Positions 35,966 to 44,317 of a DNA stretch of 64,000 bases are shown one piece after another. The notes under the pieces are model-generated. The model was not told the origin of the DNA. It was given only the letters and a program-made list of their open reading frames with translations, and ran no database searches. Where the stretch lies: contig JAEWZH010000018.1 in the NCBI GenBank assembly GCA_023395395.1, positions 1 through 64,000 of the forward strand, written 5' to 3'. The translations under genes and the position numbers were made by a program. The first letter of the stretch is position 1. Each line of letters begins with the position of its first letter. Source of the DNA: Bacteroidota bacterium (lineage in GTDB: Bacteria; Bacteroidota; Bacteroidia; Bacteroidales; Porphyromonadaceae).

Positions 35966-37234
35966 ATGGACAATACAATGACAAAAACTGGTGGAGCGGG
36001 AAGAGTAAAGTTGCAGTTGATCGCAATGAACTTTCTGCAGTTTGCTATATGGGGGGCGTGGTTGATATCACTAGGCGCTTACTTAGGGGGGACACTACAG
36101 TTTAGTGGTATTCAGATTGGTAGCTTCTTTGCTACTATGGGTATTGCTGCGCTTTTTATGCCTACTTTGATGGGTATCATTGCCGATAAATGGATTCCTG
36201 CCGAGCGCTTAATCGCTCTTTGCCACCTCTTTGCTGGGGTGTTGATGGTCTATGCCGCTCAGAGAGTGGATTATATAGGGTTATATACTTTTGTGCTTCT
36301 AAGTGTTTGTTTTTACATGCCTACACTTGGTCTTACCAATGCAGTTGCGTATAGTAAGTTGAATGAGGCAAAGTTAGACTCAGTCAAGCACTTTCCCCCG
36401 ATTCGTGTCTTTGGGACTATCGGCTTTATCGTAGCCATGCTAGTGATAGATTGGAGTGGTGTGAAGATGACCAATATTCAACTCTACATCTCTGCTGGTC
36501 TTTCGTTTGTACTGGCACTCTACATGCTGACCTTTAAGCCCACGCCCATCGTGAAGAAAGAGGAGAAGTCCGATATTACACTTACAGAAAAACTAGGTCT
36601 ACAGGCCTTTGCTCTATTCAAAGAGCGAAGGATGGCAGTCTTCTTTATCTTTAGTATGCTGCTCGGAATTTGCTTGCAAATCACTAATGGATATGCCAAT
36701 GACTATCTGACTAATTACTTCGGGAAGATGCCTGAGTACGCTGATAGTTTTGGCGTGAAGTACTCGGGGACACTCATCTCACTATCTCAAATATCGGAGG
36801 CTGTGTGTATTTTGCTGATACCCTTCTTCCTTAGGAAATATGGTATCAAGGTAGTGATGCTCATCAGTCTCTTTGCTTGGGTGCTGAGATTTGGTTTCCT
36901 TGGGTTTGGCAATCCCGGGGATGGGGTGGTGTTGCTCATTTTCTCAATGCTTGTTTATGGTGTGGCATTTGACTTCTTCAATATCTCCGGTTCGCTCTAC
37001 GTAGACCAAAATACTGATGTGAGTATCCGTAGTAGTGCTCAAGGGGTATTCTTGATGATGACCAACGGCTTTGGTTCGTTTATCGGCTCTTATGTCGCAG
37101 GGTGGGTTGTTGATAAGTGGGGATATCCCTATTCATGGTATATCTTTGCTGCCTATGCTCTGACCATTACGATTGCTTTTTATTTCTTGTTTCAAGACAA
37201 ACCTAAAGATAAGATAGCTTATGGACATGCTTGA
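35966..37234 (+). CDS. Nucleoside:H+ symporter (NupG-type MFS transporter)
   Basis: Twelve-helix transporter of the nucleoside/proton symporter family, 422 residues. Recognised by MNFLQFAIWGAWLISLG at the start, MGIIADKWIPAERL after helix two or three, and the C-terminal SGSLYVDQNTDVSIRSSAQG with FGSFIGSYVAGWVVD. Start may be at 35966 or the ATG at 35978. It begins 19 bases after dapA, and its end overlaps the nitroreductase gene by 14 bases, so they are likely cotranscribed. Likely job is uptake of nucleosides. Confidence 0.88.
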   Translation: MDNTMTKTGGAGRVKLQLIAMNFLQFAIWGAWLISLGAYLGGTLQFSGIQIGSFFATMGIAALFMPTLMGIIADKWIPAERLIALCHLFAGVLMVYAAQRVDYIGLYTFVLLSVCFYMPTLGLTNAVAYSKLNEAKLDSVKHFPPIRVFGTIGFIVAMLVIDWSGVKMTNIQLYISAGLSFVLALYMLTFKPTPIVKKEEKSDITLTEKLGLQAFALFKERRMAVFFIFSMLLGICLQITNGYANDYLTNYFGKMPEYADSFGVKYSGTLISLSQISEAVCILLIPFFLRKYGIKVVMLISLFAWVLRFGFLGFGNPGDGVVLLIFSMLVYGVAFDFFNISGSLYVDQNTDVSIRSSAQGVFLMMTNGFGSFIGSYVAGWVVDKWGYPYSWYIFAAYALTITIAFYFLFQDKPKDKIAYGHA

Positions 37235-37742
37235 CTTATTGAGGACACGTCGATCTATACGAAAATATGACCCCACTAGGGCTGTCCCTGACGAGATACT
37301 GGAGCGTATTATAGAGGCAGGGCGCATTGCCCCTTCTGCTTGCAACAAACAGCCATGGCACTTCTATCTGATAAAGAGTGAAGAGGCAAGGGAAAGGGTG
37401 TGGGCGTGCTATGACCGTCCTTGGGTACAGGATGCTTATGCTTATATCCTGATTGTCGGTGAGGTGGAACAGTGTTGGACTTATCCAGATGGGTTAGGGG
37501 ATACTTCTCTCTATACCGACTGTGCGATTGCGACTACAAGTATGATGATGCAGGCTTGGTCAGAAGGCGTCGGGAGCTTATGGATTTGCAACTTTGATAG
37601 ACCAAAGTGTTGCGAACTATTTGGGCTAGACGTCAATAACCGACGCCCCATAAGTATCTTGGCACTTGGCTATCCTGATGTGGACACTACGACATTGCCC
37701 TTCAGACGGAAAGAAAAAGAAGAAATACTGACACTACTCTGA
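37221..37742 (+). CDS. Nitroreductase family protein
   Basis: Small FMN-dependent oxidoreductase of 173 residues. The N-terminal LRTRRSIRKYDP segment binds FMN phosphate, and APSACNKQPWHFYLI is the usual second motif; the C-terminal ILALGYPD also fits. It starts within the last codons of the nucleoside permease gene. The physiological substrate is unknown; quinone, flavin or nitro-compound reduction are all possible. Confidence 0.88.
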   Translation: MDMLDLLRTRRSIRKYDPTRAVPDEILERIIEAGRIAPSACNKQPWHFYLIKSEEARERVWACYDRPWVQDAYAYILIVGEVEQCWTYPDGLGDTSLYTDCAIATTSMMMQAWSEGVGSLWICNFDRPKCCELFGLDVNNRRPISILALGYPDVDTTTLPFRRKEKEEILTLL

Positions 37743-37773
37743 AACACACAAACTATTTAGTAAAATTTAATCT

Positions 37774-39759
37774 ATGAGAGCATTGACAGAGAGAGAGGTG
37801 GCATTATTGGAAAATAATAATTGCCACTCGGATGATTGGACACTCATCTCGGTAGCAGAGCATTTTGATCCCTCGTGCTGTAAAGATGTGGTATTTATGG
37901 GAGCGTGCACTATCGGAGACCTTAGGGGTAGCCGTACAAATGAATACGAAGTATCTATGCCTAATGGTATTCGTTCAGCTCGTATTCATGAGTGTAATAT
38001 TGGCGATGGAGCTTGTATCGATCATATACACGATTGTCTCTCCCGTTATGACATAGGTGAGAATGTGACTATCTCTAACGTGGATGTAATAGCGATGAGG
38101 GGCGAGAGCTCTTTTGGTGTAGGAGTCAGGGCTTCAGTCCTTGATGAGACTGGCGGTATTGAAGTCCCTATCTCTCGTAACCTTAATGCTCAAACAGCCT
38201 ATATGCTTACGCTGATGAGTTTTCGAGACAGTGAATTGAGGGAGCGATTAATTGCCCTTATAGACAATGAGGCAGAAGAGGTCCGATCTACGAGAGGTAA
38301 AATAGAGGCACACGTAGTGATTAGAAATACAGGCTCGATTATTAATACCTTCGTTGGGACTCATGCCAAGATTGAGGGAGCTACAAAGCTTGAAAACTGT
38401 AGCCTTTGCAGTAGTGTAGAACACCCGATATACATAGGATACAATGTGCAGGGACGAGATTTTGTCGCTTCGTTAGGTGCTATGATTGGTGGCAGTTCTA
38501 TTGTAGAGCGTTGCTTTGTAGGTCAATCGTGCCATATTGACCATCTATTCTCTGCGCATGATTCGCTAATTTTTGCTAATTGCAATCTGGAGAATGGAGA
38601 AGCTTGTGCCATTTTTGCAGGCCCTTTCACAGTCTCTAGTCATAAAAGTAGTTTGCTGATTGCAGGATATTTTTCTTTCCTCAATGCTGGAAGTGGCTCC
38701 AACCAGAGCAATCACCTATACAAGCTGGGTCCTATCCACCAAGGAGTAGTGGAGAGAGGGTCTAAAACAAGTTCGGATTCTTATGTCCTTTGGCCTTCCC
38801 GAATCGGAGCATTTACACTCATAATGGGCAGGCACGTACACAATGTGGATACTACAGACTTCCCATTTAGCTATCTCATTGAGGCTGAAAATAAGAGCTA
38901 TTTAGTCCCTGGGCGTAATCTATTGAGTGTAGGGACGATGCGTGATGCTAAGAAATGGCCTGCAAGAGACAAACGCCCGAAAAATTCTCGTCCTGATTGT
39001 ATCAACTACAATCTTCTTAGCCCTTTTACAATTGGAAAGATGGAGCGAGCTTATAATCAATTGAAGAGCCTCCAAGACTTCCTCGGACTACATGATCATG
39101 TGTATGTCTTTAACAATATCTTTATCAAATCGAGTAGCTTGAAACGAGGTATGGAGACCTATCGCTGGGGGATTGAGAAATTTATTGGAAATTCACTAAT
39201 TCAGAGGATTCAAGATAAATTTGGCGACAGACCAATCAACTCAGAAAAAGAACTACTTAATGCTCTCCTTCCTGATCATACAGATGGGATTGGAGAGTGG
39301 ATTGATGTGTGTGGTATGATAGCTCCGATACAAGGGCTTCATGAAATAATTCGTCAGATCAAGTCTGGTGTGCTTTCTACACTTCCTGATGTAAATAGGG
39401 CAGTGAGACATCTGCATAGTCGATATTATGAATTGGAGTGGGATTGGAGTTATGAACTTCTTTGTCGTTGGTTTGGGGCTCCATTATCTACCTCTAAGGT
39501 GGTGGAAATTATAGATCGCTGGCTCCTTGCTGTAGTCGCAATCGATGAAGCACTCCTCAAGGACGCACATAAGGAGTACAATATTATCGGTAGGGTAAAC
39601 CTTGGTATTCAACCTGATAATGATCTAAATAGTTCGTATGCCGAGCAAATCGAAGAAGAGTTCCGACACAATTCGATTGTACTTTCTGTAAAAGAACATA
39701 TAGATCGAAAGAAGTCTCTTGGTGCTACTATTTTAAAGCAGTTGTCGGCAATTCGTTAG
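37774..39759 (+). CDS. DUF4954-type protein with left-handed beta-helix repeats
   Basis: A 661-residue protein that I match to the Bacteroidetes DUF4954 group. Residues ~40-330 contain many hexapeptide-like steps (for example NIGDGACIDHIHDC, TFVGTHAKIEGATKLENC, CHIDHLFSAHDSLIFANCNLENGEAC) that suggest a left-handed parallel beta-helix as in sugar-nucleotide acyl- or nucleotidyltransferases. The C-terminal ~250 residues are mixed alpha-helical, with no motif I recognise. No signal peptide or membrane segment. The function is not established; a sugar-nucleotide-linked role is only a structural guess. It follows the nitroreductase by 31 bases and may be in the same transcript. Confidence 0.7.
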   Translation: MRALTEREVALLENNNCHSDDWTLISVAEHFDPSCCKDVVFMGACTIGDLRGSRTNEYEVSMPNGIRSARIHECNIGDGACIDHIHDCLSRYDIGENVTISNVDVIAMRGESSFGVGVRASVLDETGGIEVPISRNLNAQTAYMLTLMSFRDSELRERLIALIDNEAEEVRSTRGKIEAHVVIRNTGSIINTFVGTHAKIEGATKLENCSLCSSVEHPIYIGYNVQGRDFVASLGAMIGGSSIVERCFVGQSCHIDHLFSAHDSLIFANCNLENGEACAIFAGPFTVSSHKSSLLIAGYFSFLNAGSGSNQSNHLYKLGPIHQGVVERGSKTSSDSYVLWPSRIGAFTLIMGRHVHNVDTTDFPFSYLIEAENKSYLVPGRNLLSVGTMRDAKKWPARDKRPKNSRPDCINYNLLSPFTIGKMERAYNQLKSLQDFLGLHDHVYVFNNIFIKSSSLKRGMETYRWGIEKFIGNSLIQRIQDKFGDRPINSEKELLNALLPDHTDGIGEWIDVCGMIAPIQGLHEIIRQIKSGVLSTLPDVNRAVRHLHSRYYELEWDWSYELLCRWFGAPLSTSKVVEIIDRWLLAVVAIDEALLKDAHKEYNIIGRVNLGIQPDNDLNSSYAEQIEEEFRHNSIVLSVKEHIDRKKSLGATILKQLSAIR

Positions 39760-39843
39760 TCTGCCACTACCAAAACAAAGTAAATTAAGCTGTTACGACA
39801 CAAAATTTATGGCTTAGGATTTCGAGAAGCCAATTAAAAATGT

Positions 39844-39851
39844 TATCTTTG
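39844..39851 (+). promoter_or_regulatory. -7 element for the HU gene
   Basis: TATCTTTG, followed by a ~97-base leader before the ATG; no clear -33 TTTG. Confidence 0.65.
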
Positions 39852-39948
39852 CAGTCCTATTACCATATATGGTGTGTAAATAAGTGTGATAGCACCGTCC
39901 AAATTGTTGCGGTGGTAAGTATATAACGATTGAAAAGAAATAGATATC

Positions 39949-40233
39949 ATGACTAAAGCAGAGCTCGTAGGAGAGATCTCAAGAAAGACAGGTCTAGAAA
40001 AGAAGCAGGTGATGGAGACCGTGGAGACCCTGATGGATGTAGTGAGCAATAGCCTCGCAGCAGGAGAGCCGGTATATCTTCGTGGGTTTGGAAGTTTTAT
40101 TATCAAGCAGCGCGCTGCTAAGACTGCTCGTAATATTACAAAGAATACTACGATTCAGTTACCCGCCCGTAAGGTGCCGGCATTTAAGCCATCTAAGACG
40201 TTGTCTGTAAAAGTAGACAAGAAGAATGCCTAA
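39949..40233 (+). CDS. HU/IHF-family DNA-binding protein
   Basis: Histone-like DNA-bending protein of 94 residues. The dimerisation part reads MTKAELVGEISRKTGLEKK, the core has LRGFGSF, and the DNA-binding arm lies in the segment around residues 58-78; its usual RNP tip is replaced by RNITKNT. It is monocistronic or leads the small basic protein 39 bases downstream. HU and IHF subunits cannot be told apart with certainty here. Confidence 0.93.
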   Translation: MTKAELVGEISRKTGLEKKQVMETVETLMDVVSNSLAAGEPVYLRGFGSFIIKQRAAKTARNITKNTTIQLPARKVPAFKPSKTLSVKVDKKNA

Positions 40234-40272
40234 GTCAGGCAAAATTGATAACAACTAATATAGATTTGTAAT

Positions 40273-40362
40273 ATGCCAAGCGGAAAGAAGAGAAAGCGCC
40301 ATAAGATGGCTACGCACAAGCGTAAGAAGAGACTGCGTAAGAACCGCCATAAGAAGAAGTAA
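40273..40362 (+). CDS. 29-residue Lys/Arg-rich protein (AURKAIP1/COX24-type)
   Basis: The frame encodes MPSGKKRKRHKMATHKRKKR followed by LRKNRHKKK and TAA: 29 residues, more than half Lys, Arg or His. This matches the small Bacteroidetes proteins annotated with an AURKAIP1/COX24 C-terminal domain, whose mitochondrial relative AURKAIP1 is a small-subunit ribosomal protein. A role on the ribosome is therefore plausible but is inferred. It lies 39 bases after the HU gene and 222 before rng. Confidence 0.82.
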   Translation: MPSGKKRKRHKMATHKRKKRLRKNRHKKK

Positions 40363-40584
40363 TATTTTCTTGATTATGGTGTGACTCCAGCATGGGTACC
40401 CAACTCTGGGCATAGATTGGTGGCTATGAAGCTACGACAAGCATGCTAAAAAAGCATAGGCTCTTGGAGAGGTTGCGCCTACTTACGATAGGAAAAGCAG
40501 CAACTCCGGGGGCTTATTTGCTTTACGAGGGAATGAGGACTGTGTTGGAGATAATTTGTTAATTTATTTATTACCAAAACTCGT
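40363..40584 (+). other. Leader region of rng, possibly structured
   Basis: This 222-base gap holds several short hairpins: CCC(AACTCT)GGG near 40399-40410, GTGGCT...AGCTAC near 40420-40435 and ATGCT(AAAAA)AGCAT at 40443-40457. It also contains a possible small frame (listed separately). No TAnnTTTG element was found close to rng. It may be a 5' leader controlling RNase G, as RNase E autoregulates through its leader in Escherichia coli; here that is only an analogy. Confidence 0.3.
40443..40562 (+). CDS. Possible 39-residue small protein upstream of rng
   Basis: Frame from ATG 40443 to TAA 40562, beginning MLKKHRLLERLRLLTIGKAA. A preceding seven-codon mini-frame (MKLRQAC) ends with its TAA overlapping this ATG (ATGCTAA). 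I recognise no family; it could be chance within a structured leader. Confidence 0.22.
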   Translation: MLKKHRLLERLRLLTIGKAATPGAYLLYEGMRTVLEIIC

Positions 40585-42246
40585 GTGAAAAGTGAACTAA
40601 TCATAGATGTACGACCTAAGGAGGTCTCCATAGCTGTCTTAGAGGACAAGCGACTGGTAGAACTCCAAAGAGAGAAGCAGAATATTGCTTACTCTGTGGG
40701 CGACATCTACCTCGGCAGGGTGAAGAAGATCATGCCTGGACTGAATGCAGCTTTCGTAGAGATCGGACATAAGAAGGAGGCTTTTCTCCACTACCGAGAT
40801 TTAGGAGCTAACTTCAGGACAGCAAAGAGCTTCATCCAAGCACAGAGAAAGTATGGCAAGAGCTTTTCTCCCGAGAGGGTAAGGTTGGAAAAAGAGATCG
40901 ACAAAGCTGGAGCAATATCGGATATGCTCCAGCAGGGCGATGAGCTGATGGTACAAATCACCAAAGAAGCAATTTCGACTAAGGGACCAAGGGTCTCTTC
41001 GGAGCTTTCGTATGCTGGTAGATACCTCGTGCTTATTCCATTTGCCGATAAGGTATCGGTCTCACAAAAGATTAGAGATGCTGGGGAAAGGCAAAGACTC
41101 AAACAATTGATCCTCAGCATTAAACCCACCAATGTGTCTGTAATTGTACGGACATCAGCAGAGGGGGTAAAGGTGGCTGAGCTCGATCACGAGATTCGTT
41201 CGCTCGTGAAAAAGTGGCAGACGACAGTCGAAAACCTTGGCAAGGAGCCAGAGCAAGAACAGACGAAAGGGAAGAAAGGACGTCAGAATAATAAACCTGC
41301 CGTATGGATGTTGCATCAAGAGAGCACACGTCTTCTCAGTCTGTTGAGGGATACTTACAGCTCGTCATTTAAGGAGATATGGATTAATGACAAATCACTA
41401 GTTCAGGAAACTGCTGATTACATTGATTTGATTGACCCAGGACATGGCAACATTGTAAAGCTCTACGAGGGGCAGAAACCCATCTTTGATCATTATGAAG
41501 TTAGCCGACAAATTAAGCATCTATTTGGGAAGACTGTTACGTACAAAAGTGGAGCTTACCTCGTGATAGAGCAGACTGAGGCAATGCATGTGATCGATGT
41601 CAATAGCGGGAATCGTTCCAGAGGATCTAAGGAGCAGGAAGAAACAGCAGTAGATGTTAATATCTCTGCGGCTCAAGAGATTGCCCGACAGATGAGACTC
41701 CGTGACTTGGGTGGCATTATAATCATCGACTTCATTGATATGGCTCAGGCTGCCAATAGGCAGAAGTTATTTGAGCAAATGAATGAGTATATGCTGAATG
41801 ACCGAGCTAAGCACACGATATTGCCGATTACAAAGTTTGGTCTGATGCAGATTACTCGTCAGAGGGTACGTCCCGCGACAAAGATTGAGACGGAAGAGAT
41901 CTGCCCCACATGTCATGGCAAGGGACAAGTACAACCTACTATTTTCTTTGCCGACCAAGTAGAAGAATTGGTACGGAAACTTGTGATTGAAGAGAAGATT
42001 AATAAATTTTCCCTTCATCTCCATCCTTTCGTCGCTGCTTATTTGACCAAGAAGAAGGGCTTTCTAGGGGGCTCTATACTCACGTCATGGCGTGCAAGAT
42101 ATGGTAAGGGTATTAATATTGTCCCTGATGAGTCACTAGGTATGCTTGAGTACGAATTTTACGATACTGATAAAAATGAGCTCTCTTATATCCTTGAGCC
42201 TGAGGATGACAAGGAGGGCGAGAATAATCAGGATTTAGGGGACTAG
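40585..42246 (+). CDS. rng: Ribonuclease G (RNase E/G family)
   Basis: Endoribonuclease for rRNA maturation and mRNA decay, 553 residues, starting at a GTG. An S1 RNA-binding domain occupies residues ~38-130 (GDIYLGRVKKIMPGLNAAFV), interrupted as usual; the DNase I-like catalytic domain carries Asp338 (MHVIDVNSGN) and Asp382 (GGIIIIDFIDM), which hold the metal; the zinc-link cysteines are Cys440 and Cys443 (CPTCHGKGQ). The length and lack of a long disordered tail indicate RNase G rather than RNase E. A strong terminator follows. Confidence 0.94.
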   Translation: MKSELIIDVRPKEVSIAVLEDKRLVELQREKQNIAYSVGDIYLGRVKKIMPGLNAAFVEIGHKKEAFLHYRDLGANFRTAKSFIQAQRKYGKSFSPERVRLEKEIDKAGAISDMLQQGDELMVQITKEAISTKGPRVSSELSYAGRYLVLIPFADKVSVSQKIRDAGERQRLKQLILSIKPTNVSVIVRTSAEGVKVAELDHEIRSLVKKWQTTVENLGKEPEQEQTKGKKGRQNNKPAVWMLHQESTRLLSLLRDTYSSSFKEIWINDKSLVQETADYIDLIDPGHGNIVKLYEGQKPIFDHYEVSRQIKHLFGKTVTYKSGAYLVIEQTEAMHVIDVNSGNRSRGSKEQEETAVDVNISAAQEIARQMRLRDLGGIIIIDFIDMAQAANRQKLFEQMNEYMLNDRAKHTILPITKFGLMQITRQRVRPATKIETEEICPTCHGKGQVQPTIFFADQVEELVRKLVIEEKINKFSLHLHPFVAAYLTKKKGFLGGSILTSWRARYGKGINIVPDESLGMLEYEFYDTDKNELSYILEPEDDKEGENNQDLGD

Positions 42247-42303
42247 ATCTATTTGCTTTTTCCAACCTTCTTCCTTATGGGAGAATTTTAAGCACAATTA
42301 TTC

Positions 42304-42350
42304 AAAGTGGAGCTCTTGACAATTTGTCGGGGCTCCACTTCTTTTTTTTT
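42304..42350 (+). terminator. Terminator after rng
   Basis: AAGTGGAGC (42305-42313) pairs with GCTCCACTT (42332-42340), followed by C and a run of ten T residues. Confidence 0.9.
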
Positions 42351-42469
42351 GTTGTGCGTCTTGGAGCACTTGTGCTGGTCTCATAACGTCCGTCTTTTGT
42401 TTTGTAATGGTTGTAAATATAGCATTCGGGGATCTTACACACTTTTATGGGACAGCATCCTTCAGTTTG

Positions 42470-42580
42470 GCAATCTCTTGTAATAAGTTTTCTTTGTCCT
42501 TTCCTATAGGGATTCAACGCCCGCTTGGGCAGTTGTAATGCCGAAAGTCCTCAACCAAAGATAAATAGAAGAAATGTCAC
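42470..42580 (-). pseudogene. IS3 orfA remnant, relic C
   Basis: On the minus strand this aligns with the orfA part of relic B: SSIYLWLRTFGITT and, in another frame, GKDKENLLQEIAKLK. A frameshift and stops separate the two pieces. Nothing of orfB remains. Between the rng terminator and this remnant (42351-42469), and after it to 42731, no gene is recognisable; a minus-strand Lys/Arg/Cys-rich frame there is unassigned. Confidence 0.65.
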
Positions 42581-42731
42581 ACTGAAGAGATCGATGCATC
42601 CTCAATAGTAGTCTCTGAAAATACTTTACTTATAATTTTGCATTCTTGAAGTGTCTACTATCTCAGAACGAGGATCCCTATTCTGTCCAATATTTATCTT
42701 GTAAAATGTAGGATAGGTGGTGATAAATTAG

Positions 42732-42739
42732 TAATTTTG
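42732..42739 (+). promoter_or_regulatory. Putative -7 element for ftsA-ftsZ
   Basis: TAATTTTG, 61 bases before the ftsA start. Cell-division genes usually have several promoters upstream, and relic C now separates ftsA from what lies before it. Confidence 0.5.
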
Positions 42740-42800
42740 TGGGAATTATAGTACTCGGCTACCAATAGGGAATAGCTGTGTGGTAGATGGATAGATATAG

Positions 42801-44309
42801 ATGATGGATAGCAAGGATAAGAAGATGATGGTGGCGGTGCTCGACTTTGGAAGTAGTGCCATCAAGTTGGCTGTCGCTGAGAAAGGAATTGCAGGCGAAA
42901 TTAAAGCTCCTCGAGGAGATCGTTTTAGGGTAGTATACCTCGATACGGAGCCATCTGAAGGAGCTGTGCAGAGAGGTGTGGTTTTTAATCTCTCCGAGAC
43001 ATCCGAAAAGGTACGTAATCTCTTGGCACGAGCCGAAGAGGAGATAGGAGTCAAACTTACGAACGTATATGCTAGTATCTCTGGTCAGGGTTTACATTCC
43101 CTTTTGGCCAAAATGTCTGAGGAGTATGCTGCACCTCATGAGATTACGGATCAAGATATTCGTGGTATTTGGAATGCCCTGGACGAAGAACCAGATAAAC
43201 TCTATCTATATTCCGATCCTGCTTTTGCTCGGTTTGTGGTGAATGGCAGTGCCGTACAACGTCCTGTGGGCGTGAAAGCGATGAGGCTGGAAATGAGTAT
43301 TCAGGCTGTCGTGACCGATGCTGTCGTTGGCGACAATGTGGAGGAAGTACTTTCCCGAAAACTAGGGCTCGGTCTTCCTCCTTATCTTGTCGGTGCTATT
43401 GAACTCAGTAAGAGAGTATTGACTCCTGAGCAAAAGAGGATTGGTTCAGCCATGATTGACTTCGGAGCCGAGACTACTACCGTTTGCTATTTCAACCATG
43501 GCGTTTTAGAGTCGTTGAGGGTGATACCAATGGGTGGCAATCAATTGACTTACGATCTTACATCATTAGACATTAGTCCAGAGGAGGCGGAACGCATAAA
43601 GCTGACAAGTGGTTCGCTGACTCTGGATACGAGCGATAAGGAGGAGCTCACGGTCAAGGCTCCAGATATGCGTACAGATAAGAGGATTTCACGTTACAAG
43701 GTCAATCAGTTTATAGAGGCACGTACTCGTGAAATTGTCGATAATATAAAGGCGATAGTAGCTCGCGCCAAAGGAGCCGAGAATGATTATAGACTTCCGG
43801 GTGGTATTGTGATTACCGGAGGTGCATCTCAGCTTACAGGTCTTACGGATTACGTCAAACAACAGTTTGGGGGGGAGCTGAGTGTAAAGCAAGTGGGCGC
43901 AGGCTTCTTTCCCGATGCCAATAATGAGGAACTTATCAATAACCCGGAGTTTCATTGCGTTTACGCACTGCTGTACCAAGCAGAGGAGGATGCGACGCTT
44001 CCTGTGGATATCGAACAGGCTACTGAAATACCTACCCCGGATACGCCGATAGTGGTAGCAGTTGGTGAGCGTGAGGACGGGAAAGTAGCACCTGTAATTA
44101 CTCCTACACCAGCTTCGCTCTTTGATGACGAGGTGATGGAGGAGATGGAAGTGGATGAAACCGCGGCAAGGGCGACAGCACCTGCTCTGAAAAGGGGTAA
44201 GAAAAAAGCAGTGAAGAAAGGTGGCTTTTGGGGTTCTCTCAGTAAGGGCTTTACAGAGCTTTTTGCAATGCAAGAGGATGAGTCACAATTGTCAGACGAC
44301 GAGGATTGA
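42801..44309 (+). CDS. ftsA: Cell division protein FtsA
   Basis: Actin-like ATPase that tethers FtsZ to the membrane. The 502-residue protein starts MVAVLDFGSSAIKLAVAEK (phosphate-1 motif), has the SHS2/1C domain (VYASISGQGLHSL), and phosphate-2 and adenosine motifs AMIDFGAETTTVCYF and GGIVITGGASQLTGL. After a linker of ~80 residues it ends with a likely amphipathic membrane helix, GFWGSLSKGFTELF (about 474-487). The linker is longer than in Escherichia coli FtsA. ATG may be at 42801 or 42804. ftsZ follows directly. Confidence 0.95.
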   Translation: MMDSKDKKMMVAVLDFGSSAIKLAVAEKGIAGEIKAPRGDRFRVVYLDTEPSEGAVQRGVVFNLSETSEKVRNLLARAEEEIGVKLTNVYASISGQGLHSLLAKMSEEYAAPHEITDQDIRGIWNALDEEPDKLYLYSDPAFARFVVNGSAVQRPVGVKAMRLEMSIQAVVTDAVVGDNVEEVLSRKLGLGLPPYLVGAIELSKRVLTPEQKRIGSAMIDFGAETTTVCYFNHGVLESLRVIPMGGNQLTYDLTSLDISPEEAERIKLTSGSLTLDTSDKEELTVKAPDMRTDKRISRYKVNQFIEARTREIVDNIKAIVARAKGAENDYRLPGGIVITGGASQLTGLTDYVKQQFGGELSVKQVGAGFFPDANNEELINNPEFHCVYALLYQAEEDATLPVDIEQATEIPTPDTPIVVAVGEREDGKVAPVITPTPASLFDDEVMEEMEVDETAARATAPALKRGKKKAVKKGGFWGSLSKGFTELFAMQEDESQLSDDED

Positions 44310-44317
44310 TTGAAAAT

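Noticed and set aside
40371..40440. tRNA-like folding in the rng leader
   Set aside because: No acceptor/T-arm consensus (GGTTCRA) is present, so a tRNA is excluded.
42302..42517. Minus-strand Cys/Lys/Arg-rich 71-codon frame after rng
   Set aside because: It spans the rng terminator and IS3 relic C in a shifted frame; it is most likely a chance frame in decayed DNA.
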